NCBI RefSeq assembly: GCF_006170445.1
Contig: NZ_VCNA01000007.1
Coordinates: 62,001 to 126,000 of the forward strand
DNA from: Brevibacillus dissolubilis
GTDB taxonomy: Bacteria; Bacillota; Bacilli; Brevibacillales; Brevibacillaceae
Length of the DNA: 64,000 nt
Reading direction: 5' to 3'
Shown here: piece by piece, positions 1-8,480 of the stretch
How the letters are laid out: every line of letters starts with the position of its first letter
Position numbering within the stretch: position 1 is the first letter of the stretch
The notes under the pieces: generated by a model
Told to the model about the DNA's origin: nothing
Database searches by the model: none
What the model saw: the letters and a program-made list of their open reading frames with translations, nothing else
Made by a program: the position numbers and the translations under genes

Positions 1-87
1 CGCCGTCGCGGCGGTGGTCTTGGCGTAGCGGCAATCTGCTCCGGTGCGGCACAAGGCGACGCGATTCTGCTCCAAGTAGAAGCATAA
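1..87 (+). CDS. Acetyl-CoA acetyltransferase (thiolase), C-terminal end only
   Basis: The window opens inside a gene; 28 codons and a TAA stop are visible. The residues GGGLGVAAICSGAAQGDAIL are the C-terminal signature of type II thiolases, including the second active-site cysteine (residue 13 of the visible part) in the glycine-rich loop. Thiolases cleave or form acetoacetyl-CoA/3-ketoacyl-CoA in the cytoplasm. The next gene, 88 bases downstream, is a 3-hydroxyacyl-CoA dehydrogenase, the adjacent step, so the two probably share an operon. The upstream part of the gene lies outside the window. Confidence 0.9.
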   Translation, partial: RRRGGGLGVAAICSGAAQGDAILLQVEA

Positions 88-175
88 GGTAATTCTTTTC
101 TATAGATAAGCAATACCCGTATCATCGAACGATTTTTATTGAGACAGCCAATGGCAAAAGGGAGGCATTTTTACA

Positions 176-1027
176 GTGAACGTACAAACTTTCATGGTCG
201 TAGGTGCAGGACAGATGGGCAGCGGAATCGCGCAGGTAGCAGCGCAAGCGGGCCTAAACGTAATTTTGAACGATATCAAACAAGATTTCGTTGAGCGCGG
301 TCTCGGTATCATCACCAAGAACCTGTCCCGCAACGTAGAAAAAGGCAAAATGAGCGAAGATGACAAACAAGCTGTCCTCTCCCGCATCACCCTTTCCACT
401 GATCTGGCTGACGGAAAAGGCGCAGATTTCGTAGTGGAAGCCGTAACTGAGAACATGGCAGTAAAGACCCAGATCTTCAAAACGCTTGACGAGGTATGCC
501 CGCCGCATACCGTGCTTGCAAGCAATACTTCATCCCTGCCAATCACCGAGATTGCAGCGGTAACTAACCGTCCGGAGAAAGTAATCGGCATGCACTTCAT
601 GAACCCGGTTCCTGTGATGAAGCTCGTTGAGATCATCCGCGGTCTGCAGACCTCTGACGAAGTGTACCAACTCACCGAAGACCTGTCCAAACAGATGAGC
701 AAGGTTCCAGTCAGCGTCAACGACTTCCCAGGCTTCGTCTCCAACCGTGTCCTCATGCCGATGATTAATGAAGCGATCTTCTGCGTGTACGAAGGTGTAG
801 CTACTCCAGAAGCGATCGACGAAGTGATGAAGCTCGGGATGAACCACCCAATGGGCCCACTCACGCTCGCTGACTTTATCGGTCTCGACACCTGCCTCTA
901 CATCATGGAAGTTCTGTACGAAGGCTTTGGCGATTCCAAATACCGCCCTTGCCCACTCCTGCGCAAGTACGTAAAAGCAGGCTGGCTCGGCAAAAAATCC
1001 GGTCGCGGTTTCTACAACTACAGCTAA
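176..1027 (+). CDS. hbd: 3-hydroxybutyryl-CoA dehydrogenase
   Basis: This 283-residue protein has the full usual length of the short-chain 3-hydroxyacyl-CoA dehydrogenase family, which oxidises (S)-3-hydroxybutyryl-CoA with NAD(P). An N-terminal Rossmann motif (G10, G12, G15) binds the nucleotide, the motif [11 protein letters not shown] carries the catalytic histidine (H140), and the helical C-terminal half (residues 185-283) is the dimerisation/substrate domain. The GTG start at 176 sits a few bases after the ribosome site GGGAGG. It lies between thiolase and acyl-CoA dehydrogenase genes, which fits a beta-oxidation or butyrate/branched acyl-CoA module. Confidence 0.95.
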   Translation: MNVQTFMVVGAGQMGSGIAQVAAQAGLNVILNDIKQDFVERGLGIITKNLSRNVEKGKMSEDDKQAVLSRITLSTDLADGKGADFVVEAVTENMAVKTQIFKTLDEVCPPHTVLASNTSSLPITEIAAVTNRPEKVIGMHFMNPVPVMKLVEIIRGLQTSDEVYQLTEDLSKQMSKVPVSVNDFPGFVSNRVLMPMINEAIFCVYEGVATPEAIDEVMKLGMNHPMGPLTLADFIGLDTCLYIMEVLYEGFGDSKYRPCPLLRKYVKAGWLGKKSGRGFYNYS

Positions 1028-1042
1028 GAAAGGACGTGCCAC

Positions 1043-2182
1043 ATGGATCTCCGTTTTACAGATGAACAAGAGATGATGCGTAAGATGGTACGCGACTTCG
1101 CCGAAAAAGAAATCGCGCCATTCGTACCCGTGATGGAAGAGACAGACGAATATCCGCTCCACATCATTAAGAAGATGGGCCAGATGGGCTTGATGGGGAT
1201 TCCGATTCCAGAAGAGTACGGCGGTTCTGGCGCGGACTTCACTTCCTATATTCTCGCAATTAACGAAATCTCCAAGGTGAGTGCGACAGTGGGTGTCATC
1301 CTCTCCGTACACACCTCCGTGGGTACTAACCCAATCCTCTACTTCGGCAATGAGGAGCAAAAACAAAAATACGTGCCAAAACTGGCTTCCGGCGAATATA
1401 TCGGGGCATTTGCCCTCACCGAGCCACAAGCAGGCTCTGATGCTTCCGGCATCCGCACCACCGCTGTCCGCAAAGGTGATCACTATGTCCTCAATGGCAG
1501 CAAGGTGTTCATCACCAATGGCGGTGAAGCAGAGATCTACATCACGTTTGCGGTAACCGACCCATCTGCGGGGAACAAGGGAATTTCCGCATTCATCGTG
1601 GATAAAGACACTCCGGGCTTCCAAGTTGGCAAGAAAGAAAAGAAAATGGGCCTGCACGGCTCCAACACCTGCGAGCTGATTTTTGACAACGCCATGGTGC
1701 CAGTAGAAAACCTGCTCGGCCAAGAAGGCGACGGTCTGAAAATCGCTCTCGGCAACCTTGACGTAGGTCGTATCGGGATCGCATCCCAAGCGCTCGGTAT
1801 CGCTGAGGCGGCGACCAAGTACGCGATCGACTATGCGAAAGAACGCGTCCAGTTCGGCAAACCAATCGCCAGCCTGCAAGGGATTTCTTTTAAACTGGCT
1901 GATATGGCGACCGCAACCGAAGCAGCCCGCCTGCTCGTCTACCGCGCCGCATCCTTGCGCAACCAAGGTCTCAAGTGCGGGATGGAAGCGTCCATGGCGA
2001 AGCGTTTTGCCTCTGATACCGCGATGAAGGTCACCACCGAAGCGATTCAAGTCTTCGGCGGCTACGGCTACACCCGGGAATACCCGGTAGAGCGACTTTT
2101 CCGCGATGCGAAGATCACGCAAATCTATGAAGGAACCAACCAAATCCAGCAACTCGTAGTGGCTAAGCACCTGCTTTCATAA
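1043..2182 (+). CDS. Acyl-CoA dehydrogenase (short-chain type), first copy
   Basis: The 379-residue protein is a full-length flavin acyl-CoA dehydrogenase that introduces the alpha-beta double bond into acyl-CoA and passes electrons to ETF. The N-terminal helical domain, the central beta domain ([11 protein letters not shown], residues about 128-138) and the C-terminal helical domain are all present. The catalytic base is the glutamate of [10 protein letters not shown] (E363). It starts 15 bases after hbd with the ribosome site AAAGGACG. A closely similar paralogue follows directly. Substrate could be butyryl-, isobutyryl- or 2-methylbutyryl-CoA; sequence alone does not decide. Confidence 0.93.
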   Translation: MDLRFTDEQEMMRKMVRDFAEKEIAPFVPVMEETDEYPLHIIKKMGQMGLMGIPIPEEYGGSGADFTSYILAINEISKVSATVGVILSVHTSVGTNPILYFGNEEQKQKYVPKLASGEYIGAFALTEPQAGSDASGIRTTAVRKGDHYVLNGSKVFITNGGEAEIYITFAVTDPSAGNKGISAFIVDKDTPGFQVGKKEKKMGLHGSNTCELIFDNAMVPVENLLGQEGDGLKIALGNLDVGRIGIASQALGIAEAATKYAIDYAKERVQFGKPIASLQGISFKLADMATATEAARLLVYRAASLRNQGLKCGMEASMAKRFASDTAMKVTTEAIQVFGGYGYTREYPVERLFRDAKITQIYEGTNQIQQLVVAKHLLS

Positions 2183-2224
2183 ACAGAAAAGCATAGAAAC
2201 CAATATATAGGAGTGTGGGCAATA

Positions 2225-3367
2225 ATGGATTTCCGCTTAAACGAAGAGCAAGAAATGCTCCGCAAAATGATTCGTGAATTCGCAGAAAATCAAGTCGCAC
2301 CAACCGCAGCAGAGCGTGACGAAGAAGAGCGTTTTGACCGCGCGATCTTCGAGCAGATGGCTGAACTCGGTCTGACCGGTATTCCATGGCCAGAGCAATA
2401 CGGTGGTGCAGGCGCTGACTACCAAAGCTACGTGATCGCAGTCGAAGAGCTCTCCCGCGTCGATGCGTCCATCGGGGTAACACTCTCCGCACACGTATCC
2501 CTTGCAAGCTGGCCGATCTACAAGTTCGGTACCGAAGAGCAAAAACAACAATTCCTCCGTCCACTTGCGGAAGGCAAAAAAATGGGCGCGTACTGTCTGA
2601 CTGAGCCAGGCTCCGGTTCTGACTCTGCTGGGATGCGTACCACCGCAGTACAAGACGGTGACGACTATATCCTCAACGGCAACAAAATCTTCATCACCAA
2701 TGCAGGCGAAGCAGAAATCTACGTGGTATTCGCGGTAACGGACGCGGCAGCGAAGCACAAAGGGGTAACCGCCTTCATCGTAGAAAAAGGCACCCCAGGC
2801 TTCTCCATGGGTAAGAAAGAAAAGAAACTCGGGATTCGTTCCAGCCCAACCCTCGAAGTGATCTTCGAAGATTGCCGCGTACCAGCAGCCAACATGCTCG
2901 GCGAACTGGGCCAAGGCTTCAAAATCGCGATGATGACCCTCGACGGCGGCCGCAATGGTATCGCTGCCCAAGCACTCGGGATCGCACAGGGCGCATACGA
3001 GCAAGCACTCAATTATGCCAAAGAACGCGTGCAATTCGGCAAACCAATTTCAAGCCTGCAAGCGATCCAATTCAAGCTGGCAGACATGGCTACCAAAATC
3101 GAAGCAGCCCGTCTCCTGACCTACCAGGCAGCATGGCTCGAAGATATGGGTCTGCCATATGGTAAAGCATCTGCGATGTCCAAAGTATTCGCAGGTGATA
3201 TCGCGATGGAGATCACCACGGATGCGGTACAGGTATTCGGCGGCTACGGCTATACCCGTGAATACCCGGTAGAACGCATGATGCGTGACGCCAAAATCAC
3301 TCAAATCTATGAGGGTACCAACGAGATTCAGCGCGTCGTAATCAGCAACCTCCTGCTCAAAGAGTAG
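2225..3367 (+). CDS. Acyl-CoA dehydrogenase (short-chain type), second copy
   Basis: This 380-residue paralogue of the preceding enzyme has the same domain order, the flavin-domain motif [11 protein letters not shown] and the catalytic glutamate at the same place (E363 in [10 protein letters not shown]). I place the start at the ATG at 2225, 11 bases after GGAG at 2210-2213; an in-frame GTG at 2213 overlaps the ribosome site and is unlikely. The two copies differ at many surface positions, so they are an old duplication, probably with different chain-length or branch preferences. It is followed 19 bases later by meaB, suggesting one transcript. Confidence 0.93.
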   Translation: MDFRLNEEQEMLRKMIREFAENQVAPTAAERDEEERFDRAIFEQMAELGLTGIPWPEQYGGAGADYQSYVIAVEELSRVDASIGVTLSAHVSLASWPIYKFGTEEQKQQFLRPLAEGKKMGAYCLTEPGSGSDSAGMRTTAVQDGDDYILNGNKIFITNAGEAEIYVVFAVTDAAAKHKGVTAFIVEKGTPGFSMGKKEKKLGIRSSPTLEVIFEDCRVPAANMLGELGQGFKIAMMTLDGGRNGIAAQALGIAQGAYEQALNYAKERVQFGKPISSLQAIQFKLADMATKIEAARLLTYQAAWLEDMGLPYGKASAMSKVFAGDIAMEITTDAVQVFGGYGYTREYPVERMMRDAKITQIYEGTNEIQRVVISNLLLKE

Positions 3368-3386
3368 TCGAGAGGGAGGCCCATCC

Positions 3387-4328
3387 ATGCACGAGATAAC
3401 GAAACGAATCTTAGCAGGGGATGTACGCGGAGCCGCCCGTGCGATTACATGCATCGAAAATGATTACCCGGAACGTTCACAGATCTTACAGGAAATCTTC
3501 CCCTACACCGGACGTGCCAAATTGATCGGGATCACTGGGACACCAGGCGCGGGAAAAAGCTCGATGGTCGATTGTCTGATCGGCTTCCTGCGCTCTCAAG
3601 GTCTCACTGTCGGAGTAGCGGCGGTCGACCCGACCAGCCCGTTTACCGGCGGTGCGCTCTTGGGTGACCGGGTCCGGATGCAGAACCACGCTCTCGACAC
3701 AGGAGTCTTCATCCGCAGCATGGGCACACGAGGCAGTCTCGGCGGTCTGTCCCGCAACACCAAAGACGCTGTCCGCGTACTCGATGCCTACGGCTGTGAT
3801 GTGATCCTGATCGAGACGGTCGGTGTCGGGCAATCCGAGCTGGACGTGATGAATATCGCGGATACCACCATCGTCGTGCTCAATCCGGGCGGCGGTGATT
3901 CGGTACAGGCGTTCAAAGCAGGGATCATGGAGATTGCCGATCTTTTTGTCATCAACAAAGCTGATCTGCCTGGCGTCGACAAGCTAGAGACTGAGGTAGA
4001 GCAGATGCTCGATCTCGTCAAGCACGATGCCCCGTGGCGACCGCCTATCAGCAAAACCATCTCGACTCAAAATCTTGGAATGGCTGATATGTGGAACGAG
4101 GTTCTCCGTCATCAGGCTTTCCTTGAATCCAGCGGCGAGTGGCAGAAGAAACGCGCCAAGCAATTGCAGGAAGAAGTGCTCGACATCGTCAACTATCAGA
4201 TGTTTGTCCGGATGCAGAACTTCGTGCAAAAAGGCGCATTCGCAGACGAACTCTCAGGCGTGGCCCAACGTCAACTTGACCCATACAGCGTAGCGGAAAA
4301 AATGGTGCGCACCTGGTTTCCGCAATAA
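3387..4328 (+). CDS. meaB: MeaB-family GTPase, chaperone of B12-dependent acyl-CoA mutase
   Basis: The 313-residue protein belongs to the MeaB/ArgK G3E GTPases, which load and protect adenosylcobalamin-dependent mutases. The P-loop GTPGAGKS is at residues 51-58, the ETVGVGQSE switch motif follows near 148, and NKAD (about residue 192) is the guanine-binding motif. The helical C-terminal dimerisation arm is present. It sits between the acyl-CoA dehydrogenases and icmF. This is notable because IcmF already contains its own MeaB-like domain, so this copy either assists IcmF or serves a separate mutase elsewhere. Confidence 0.93.
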   Translation: MHEITKRILAGDVRGAARAITCIENDYPERSQILQEIFPYTGRAKLIGITGTPGAGKSSMVDCLIGFLRSQGLTVGVAAVDPTSPFTGGALLGDRVRMQNHALDTGVFIRSMGTRGSLGGLSRNTKDAVRVLDAYGCDVILIETVGVGQSELDVMNIADTTIVVLNPGGGDSVQAFKAGIMEIADLFVINKADLPGVDKLETEVEQMLDLVKHDAPWRPPISKTISTQNLGMADMWNEVLRHQAFLESSGEWQKKRAKQLQEEVLDIVNYQMFVRMQNFVQKGAFADELSGVAQRQLDPYSVAEKMVRTWFPQ

Positions 4329-4354
4329 TAAAGGTATGTTCACCAAAAATATAG

Positions 4355-4408
4355 GATTGTAACGCTCTCTGGACTCTGCTTATAATGGTGGGATGAGAGC
4401 GTACAATC
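4355..4408 (+). promoter_or_regulatory. Sigma-A promoter framed by a 14-bp inverted repeat, upstream of the TetR gene
   Basis: TTGTAA (4358-4363) and a perfect TATAAT (4381-4386) are separated by 17 bases, a strong sigma-A promoter for the TetR gene and perhaps icmF. The promoter lies inside an inverted repeat: GATTGTAACGCTCTC (4355-4369) pairs with GAGAGCGTACAATC (4395-4408) apart from one bulged A. The right arm is followed by CTTTATTTTT, so the same DNA could also fold as a terminator for the meaB transcript. Promoter confidence is high; the role of the repeat is inference. Confidence 0.7.
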
Positions 4409-4431
4409 TTTATTTTTCACAAACAAACACG

Positions 4432-4449
4432 ACCAAACGCTCAGTCGGT
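4432..4449. promoter_or_regulatory. Candidate operator of the adjacent TetR regulator
   Basis: An 18-bp imperfect palindrome with the pattern ACCnAnnGnnCnnTnGGT lies between the promoter and the start codon of the TetR gene. Half-sites with ACCnA/TnGGT are typical of TetR regulators of acyl-CoA metabolism. Its place downstream of the -10 box would fit autorepression by roadblock. No second copy was noticed in the acyl-CoA region of this window. Confidence 0.5.
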
Positions 4450-4469
4450 TAGAGAGGTGTCTGTATACC

Positions 4470-5105
4470 ATGCAAGAAAAGAAGAAGCAGATTCCGTCCC
4501 TCGTCAAGGACCCGAAACTGATCGAAAAACGTCGCGAGCAGATCATTGAAGCTGCCGTTGACCTTTTTATCCATAAAGGATTCCACAAAACCACCACCCG
4601 TGAGATCGCCCGTGCATCTGGCTTCAGTATCGGGACGCTCTATGAGTATATCGAATCCAAAGAAGACGTCCTGTATCTCGTCTGTGATGCGATCCACAAT
4701 GAAGTGGAGACCCGCCTGCGGGAAACAATCACTCCTAACGGTACCGGGCTTAAAATTCTGACAATGGCACTCAAAAACTTTTTCCGCGTGATGGATCAAG
4801 TGAATGACCGGGTGCTGTTGATCTACCAAGAGACCAAATCACTGCCGCCTGAGACGATCAAGTATGTTCTCAGACGGGAAGAAGAAATCGCCGGCATCTT
4901 CGTAGAAATCCTGCACAAAGGGATTGAAGACGGCTCGATTCGTATCGATGAAAAAGACGTCAAGCTGATGGCCCATAACATTATGGTGCTCGGCGAGATG
5001 TGGACATTTAGACGTTGGACGCTGAGCAGGGATTACAGCTTGGAGGAGTACACCGAAAAGCAGATCTCCCTGTTGCTGCGTGAAATTAGCGGGAGCGTGC
5101 AGTAG
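4470..5105 (+). CDS. TetR/AcrR-family transcriptional regulator of acyl-CoA genes
   Basis: The 211-residue protein has an N-terminal helix-turn-helix of the TetR type (residues about 17-63, with TTREIARASGFSIGTLYEYI as the recognition part) and a C-terminal all-helical ligand domain resembling FadR/AcrR regulators that bind acyl-CoA. The ATG at 4470 follows GAGAGGTG. It is placed between meaB and icmF with its own promoter. The likely role is repression of the surrounding acyl-CoA degradation genes, released by an acyl-CoA; this is inference from context. Confidence 0.85.
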   Translation: MQEKKKQIPSLVKDPKLIEKRREQIIEAAVDLFIHKGFHKTTTREIARASGFSIGTLYEYIESKEDVLYLVCDAIHNEVETRLRETITPNGTGLKILTMALKNFFRVMDQVNDRVLLIYQETKSLPPETIKYVLRREEEIAGIFVEILHKGIEDGSIRIDEKDVKLMAHNIMVLGEMWTFRRWTLSRDYSLEEYTEKQISLLLREISGSVQ

Positions 5106-5132
5106 TCCGCTCCCAATTTAGGGGGTAAAACG

Positions 5133-8100
5133 ATGGAGACTGAAGTATACCGTCCGCAAAATAAAATCCGTTTTGTAACTGCAGCCAGCCTCTATGATGG
5201 TCATGATGCGACAATCAATATCATGCGCCGCATTTTGCAATCTTCTGGAGCTGAGGTGATTCACCTCGGGCACAACCGCTCTGTTGACGAGGTCGTCACA
5301 GCTGCGATCCAAGAAGACGTGCAGGGCATCGCCATCAGTTCCTACCAAGGCGGTCACGTAGAATATTTCAAATATATGATTGACCTGTTAAAAGAACGCG
5401 GTGCCGAGCATATCAAGGTATTCGGCGGCGGTGGCGGGGTGATCATTCCACGCGAAATCCGTGAGCTGGAAGAGTACGGCGTGATCAAAATCTTTTCCCC
5501 AGATGACGGGCGCCGTCTCGGTCTGCAAGGCATGATTAACCTCATGCTCCGCGAGACCGATTTCCCAACCGTCAAACAGGTAGAGAACGAAATCGAAGAG
5601 CTCAAATCGCAAAGCCACAAAGCGGTAGCCCGCCTGATCTCCGTAGCGGAGTATGCGGTGCAGCAGCCAGACGCTTTTGCGGCAGTGGCGGCACAGCTTC
5701 CTGCTCCAACGAAAACCGTCCCAGTCGTGGGGATTACCGGTACAGGCGGCGCGGGTAAAAGCTCGCTGACCGATGAGCTGGTTCGCCGTTTTATCAACAC
5801 CTACAAGGACAAAACGATTGCCATCCTGTCCATCGACCCATCCAAGCAAAAAACAGGCGGTGCGCTCCTCGGTGACCGTATCCGCATGAATGCCAACAAT
5901 ACTCCGCGTGTCTATATGCGAAGCCTCGCTACCCGTAAATCCGGTTCCGAGCTGTCCGGCGCAATCCGTGATGCGATCTCCGTAGCCAAAGCGGCTGAGT
6001 TCGATCTGGTTGTAGTAGAGACGAGCGGGATCGGTCAAGGGGACGCACAGATCACTGAGGTCTGCGACACCTCCATGTACGTGATGACCAGTGAATTCGG
6101 TGCGCCGAGCCAGCTGGAGAAGATCGACATGCTCGACTTCGCTGACCTTGTGGCGATCAACAAGTTTGAGCGCAAAGGCTCCGAAGATGCGTTCCGCGAA
6201 GTCCGCAAACAATACCGCCGCAACCACAACCTGTGGGATGCTGCAGATGAAGCGTTGCCAGTATACGGTACCATCGCCAGCCAATTCAACGATGACGGCA
6301 CCAATGCGCTTTTTGCCAAGCTGGTGAAGACCATCGTGGAGAAGACTGGTGTGGAGTGGAGTACAGAGAACCTTGATCCGACTCCGGTTGTCGTGACCAA
6401 GAAGTCCCTGATCCCGACAGACCGCATCCACTACCTCCAAGAAATCGCCAGCACGGTACGCGGCTACCGCAAGTTCGTTGATGAGCAATCCGCTATCGCC
6501 CGCAAAATCTACCAGCTGCGCGGAGCCAAAGAAACGCTCCAAGCCGCTGGTGAGAATCCAGAATTGCTCGAAGTGCTGGACAAACAAATCGCTCACTTCG
6601 ACCAACAGCTTGACCCGACCTGCCGCCTGATTCTCGACAGATGGCCAACGCTGAAGGAAGAGTATAAGCAAGATGTCCACATCACCAAAATCCGTGATAA
6701 AGAAATCCGTACCAAGCTGTTCACCGAATCTCTGTCTGGTACGCGCATCTCGAAAGTCAGCCTGCCACAGTTCGAAGACTACGGTGAAATCCTGCGCTGG
6801 GCGATGAAGGAAAACGTACCAGGTGAATTCCCGTACACAGCAGGTGTGTTCCCGTTCAAGCGTGAAGGGGAAGATCCACGCCGCCAGTTCGCAGGTGAAG
6901 GAACACCAGAGCGTACCAACCGCCGTTTCCACTTCCTGTCCAAGAACGATGATGCGAAGCGCCTCAGTACCGCTTTTGACAGTGTAACCCTCTATGGTGA
7001 AGACCCAGACTACCGCCCGGACATTTACGGTAAAATCGGTAACTCCGGTGTCAGCATCTGTACCCTTGACGACATGAAAAAACTCTACGCAGGCTTCGAC
7101 CTCTGCGCACCTAGCACCTCTGTCTCTATGACGATCAACGGTCCTGCGCCGATGATCCTCGCGATGTTCATGAACACCGCCATTGAGCAGCAGGTAGAGT
7201 TCTTCATTCAGCGTGAAAACCGTCAACCGACAGCAGAAGAGTTCCAACAGATCAAAGACTACACCCTCTCCACCGTACGCGGGACCGTGCAAGCCGACAT
7301 TCTCAAAGAAGACCAAGGTCAGAACACCTGCATCTTCTCCACTGAATTCGCGCTCCGCATGATGGGGGACATCCAGCAATACTTCATCGACAAAAAAGTC
7401 CGCAACTACTACTCGGTCTCCATCTCCGGCTACCATATCGCCGAAGCAGGGGCGAATCCGATCACCCAGCTTGCTTTTACGCTGGCTAACGGCTTCACCT
7501 ATGTGGAGTACTACCTGAGCCGTGGTATGAACATCAACGACTTCGCGCACAACCTGTCGTTCTTCTTCTCCAACGGTCTCGATCCAGAATACACCGTCAT
7601 CGGCCGTGTAGCCCGCCGCATCTGGGCCACCACGATGAAAAACAAATACAACGCCAACGAGCGCAGCCAGAAGCTCAAGTACCACATCCAGACATCCGGC
7701 CGCTCCCTCCACGCGCAAGAGATGGACTTCAACGATATCCGCACCACTCTGCAGGCGCTGATCGCGATCTACGACAACTGCAACTCGTTGCATACCAATG
7801 CATTTGACGAAGCGATCACCACGCCTACTGAGAACTCCGTGCGCCGTGCGATGGCGATCCAGATGATCATCAACAAAGAACTGGGCCTCGCTAAAAACGA
7901 AAACCCACTCCAAGGTGCATTTATCATCGAAGAGCTGACCGACCTCGTCGAAGAAGCGGTCATGGCCGAATTCGAACGTCTCAGCCAACGCGGCGGCGTG
8001 CTTGGCGCGATGGAGACCCAATACCAACGCGGCAAAATCCAAGACGAGTCCATGTACTACGAGATGAAAAAGCACACTGGCGAGCTGCCGATCATCGGTG

Positions 8101-8378
8101 TCAACACCTTCCTCAACCCGAACGCATCAGAAGAAGACTATGAGATCGAGCTGGCCCGTGCCGACGTGGAAGAGAAGGAACACCAGATCCAGAACCTCCG
8201 CGCCTTCCAAGAGCGCAACAAAGACACGGCACCAGAAGCCCTGCGCCGCCTGCAAGAAGTCGCAGTATCTGGCGGCAACATCTTTGCTGAGCTGATGGAG
8301 ACGGTCAAATACGCGTCCCTCGGTCAGATCAGTGCCGCTCTGTATGAAGTAGGCGGACAGTACCGCCGTAATATGTAA
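5133..8378 (+). CDS. icmF: Fused isobutyryl-CoA mutase (IcmF)
   Basis: This 1081-residue protein has the full IcmF order: B12-binding domain (residues about 12-145, cobalamin ligand histidine in the DGHD motif, H24), a MeaB-like GTPase domain (P-loop GTGGAGKS, residues 203-210), a linker, and the acyl-CoA mutase TIM barrel (about 540-1081). It interconverts isobutyryl-CoA and n-butyryl-CoA with adenosylcobalamin. The residues that separate IcmF from methylmalonyl-CoA mutase are F586 (RQFAGEG) and Q730 (GQNTCIF), where methylmalonyl-CoA mutase has Tyr and Arg; both are offset by 12 from the residues I recall for Geobacillus IcmF. The start follows AGGGGGT. Confidence 0.96.
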   Translation: METEVYRPQNKIRFVTAASLYDGHDATINIMRRILQSSGAEVIHLGHNRSVDEVVTAAIQEDVQGIAISSYQGGHVEYFKYMIDLLKERGAEHIKVFGGGGGVIIPREIRELEEYGVIKIFSPDDGRRLGLQGMINLMLRETDFPTVKQVENEIEELKSQSHKAVARLISVAEYAVQQPDAFAAVAAQLPAPTKTVPVVGITGTGGAGKSSLTDELVRRFINTYKDKTIAILSIDPSKQKTGGALLGDRIRMNANNTPRVYMRSLATRKSGSELSGAIRDAISVAKAAEFDLVVVETSGIGQGDAQITEVCDTSMYVMTSEFGAPSQLEKIDMLDFADLVAINKFERKGSEDAFREVRKQYRRNHNLWDAADEALPVYGTIASQFNDDGTNALFAKLVKTIVEKTGVEWSTENLDPTPVVVTKKSLIPTDRIHYLQEIASTVRGYRKFVDEQSAIARKIYQLRGAKETLQAAGENPELLEVLDKQIAHFDQQLDPTCRLILDRWPTLKEEYKQDVHITKIRDKEIRTKLFTESLSGTRISKVSLPQFEDYGEILRWAMKENVPGEFPYTAGVFPFKREGEDPRRQFAGEGTPERTNRRFHFLSKNDDAKRLSTAFDSVTLYGEDPDYRPDIYGKIGNSGVSICTLDDMKKLYAGFDLCAPSTSVSMTINGPAPMILAMFMNTAIEQQVEFFIQRENRQPTAEEFQQIKDYTLSTVRGTVQADILKEDQGQNTCIFSTEFALRMMGDIQQYFIDKKVRNYYSVSISGYHIAEAGANPITQLAFTLANGFTYVEYYLSRGMNINDFAHNLSFFFSNGLDPEYTVIGRVARRIWATTMKNKYNANERSQKLKYHIQTSGRSLHAQEMDFNDIRTTLQALIAIYDNCNSLHTNAFDEAITTPTENSVRRAMAIQMIINKELGLAKNENPLQGAFIIEELTDLVEEAVMAEFERLSQRGGVLGAMETQYQRGKIQDESMYYEMKKHTGELPIIGVNTFLNPNASEEDYEIELARADVEEKEHQIQNLRAFQERNKDTAPEALRRLQEVAVSGGNIFAELMETVKYASLGQISAALYEVGGQYRRNM

Positions 8379-8400
8379 GGTAGTTTTCCCCGGACCCCTG

Positions 8401-8415
8401 ATACGGACTTTCCCG
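8401..8415. repeat. 15-bp direct repeat, left copy
   Basis: ATACGGACTTTCCCG here is identical to 11297-11311 in the same orientation. The two copies lie in the intergenic DNA on either side of the single minus-strand gene at 8481-11195. It may mark an insertion boundary of that gene or be a shared binding site. Confidence 0.6.
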
Positions 8416-8430
8416 GTCATTGGTCATGAG

Positions 8431-8477
8431 AAAAAAGCCGCTACAGCCTGCGAAAAACAGGTTGTAACGGCTTTTTT
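8431..8477. terminator. Bidirectional terminator between icmF and the convergent surface-protein gene
   Basis: A 14-bp stem with two G-U pairs (GCCGCTACAGCCTG against CAGGTTGTAACGGC) closes a short CGAAAAA loop. It is preceded by AAAAAA and followed by TTTTTT, so it can work on both strands; genes converge here. Confidence 0.9.
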
Positions 8478-8480
8478 GCG

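Noticed and set aside
5388-8075. Long open frames on the antisense strand of icmF (up to about 895 codons), and similar ones opposite hbd/acyl-CoA dehydrogenase, atpA, atpD and the subtilisin gene
   Set aside because: They mirror codon bias of the real genes, give Cys/His/Phe-rich proteins with no domain, and lack ribosome sites.
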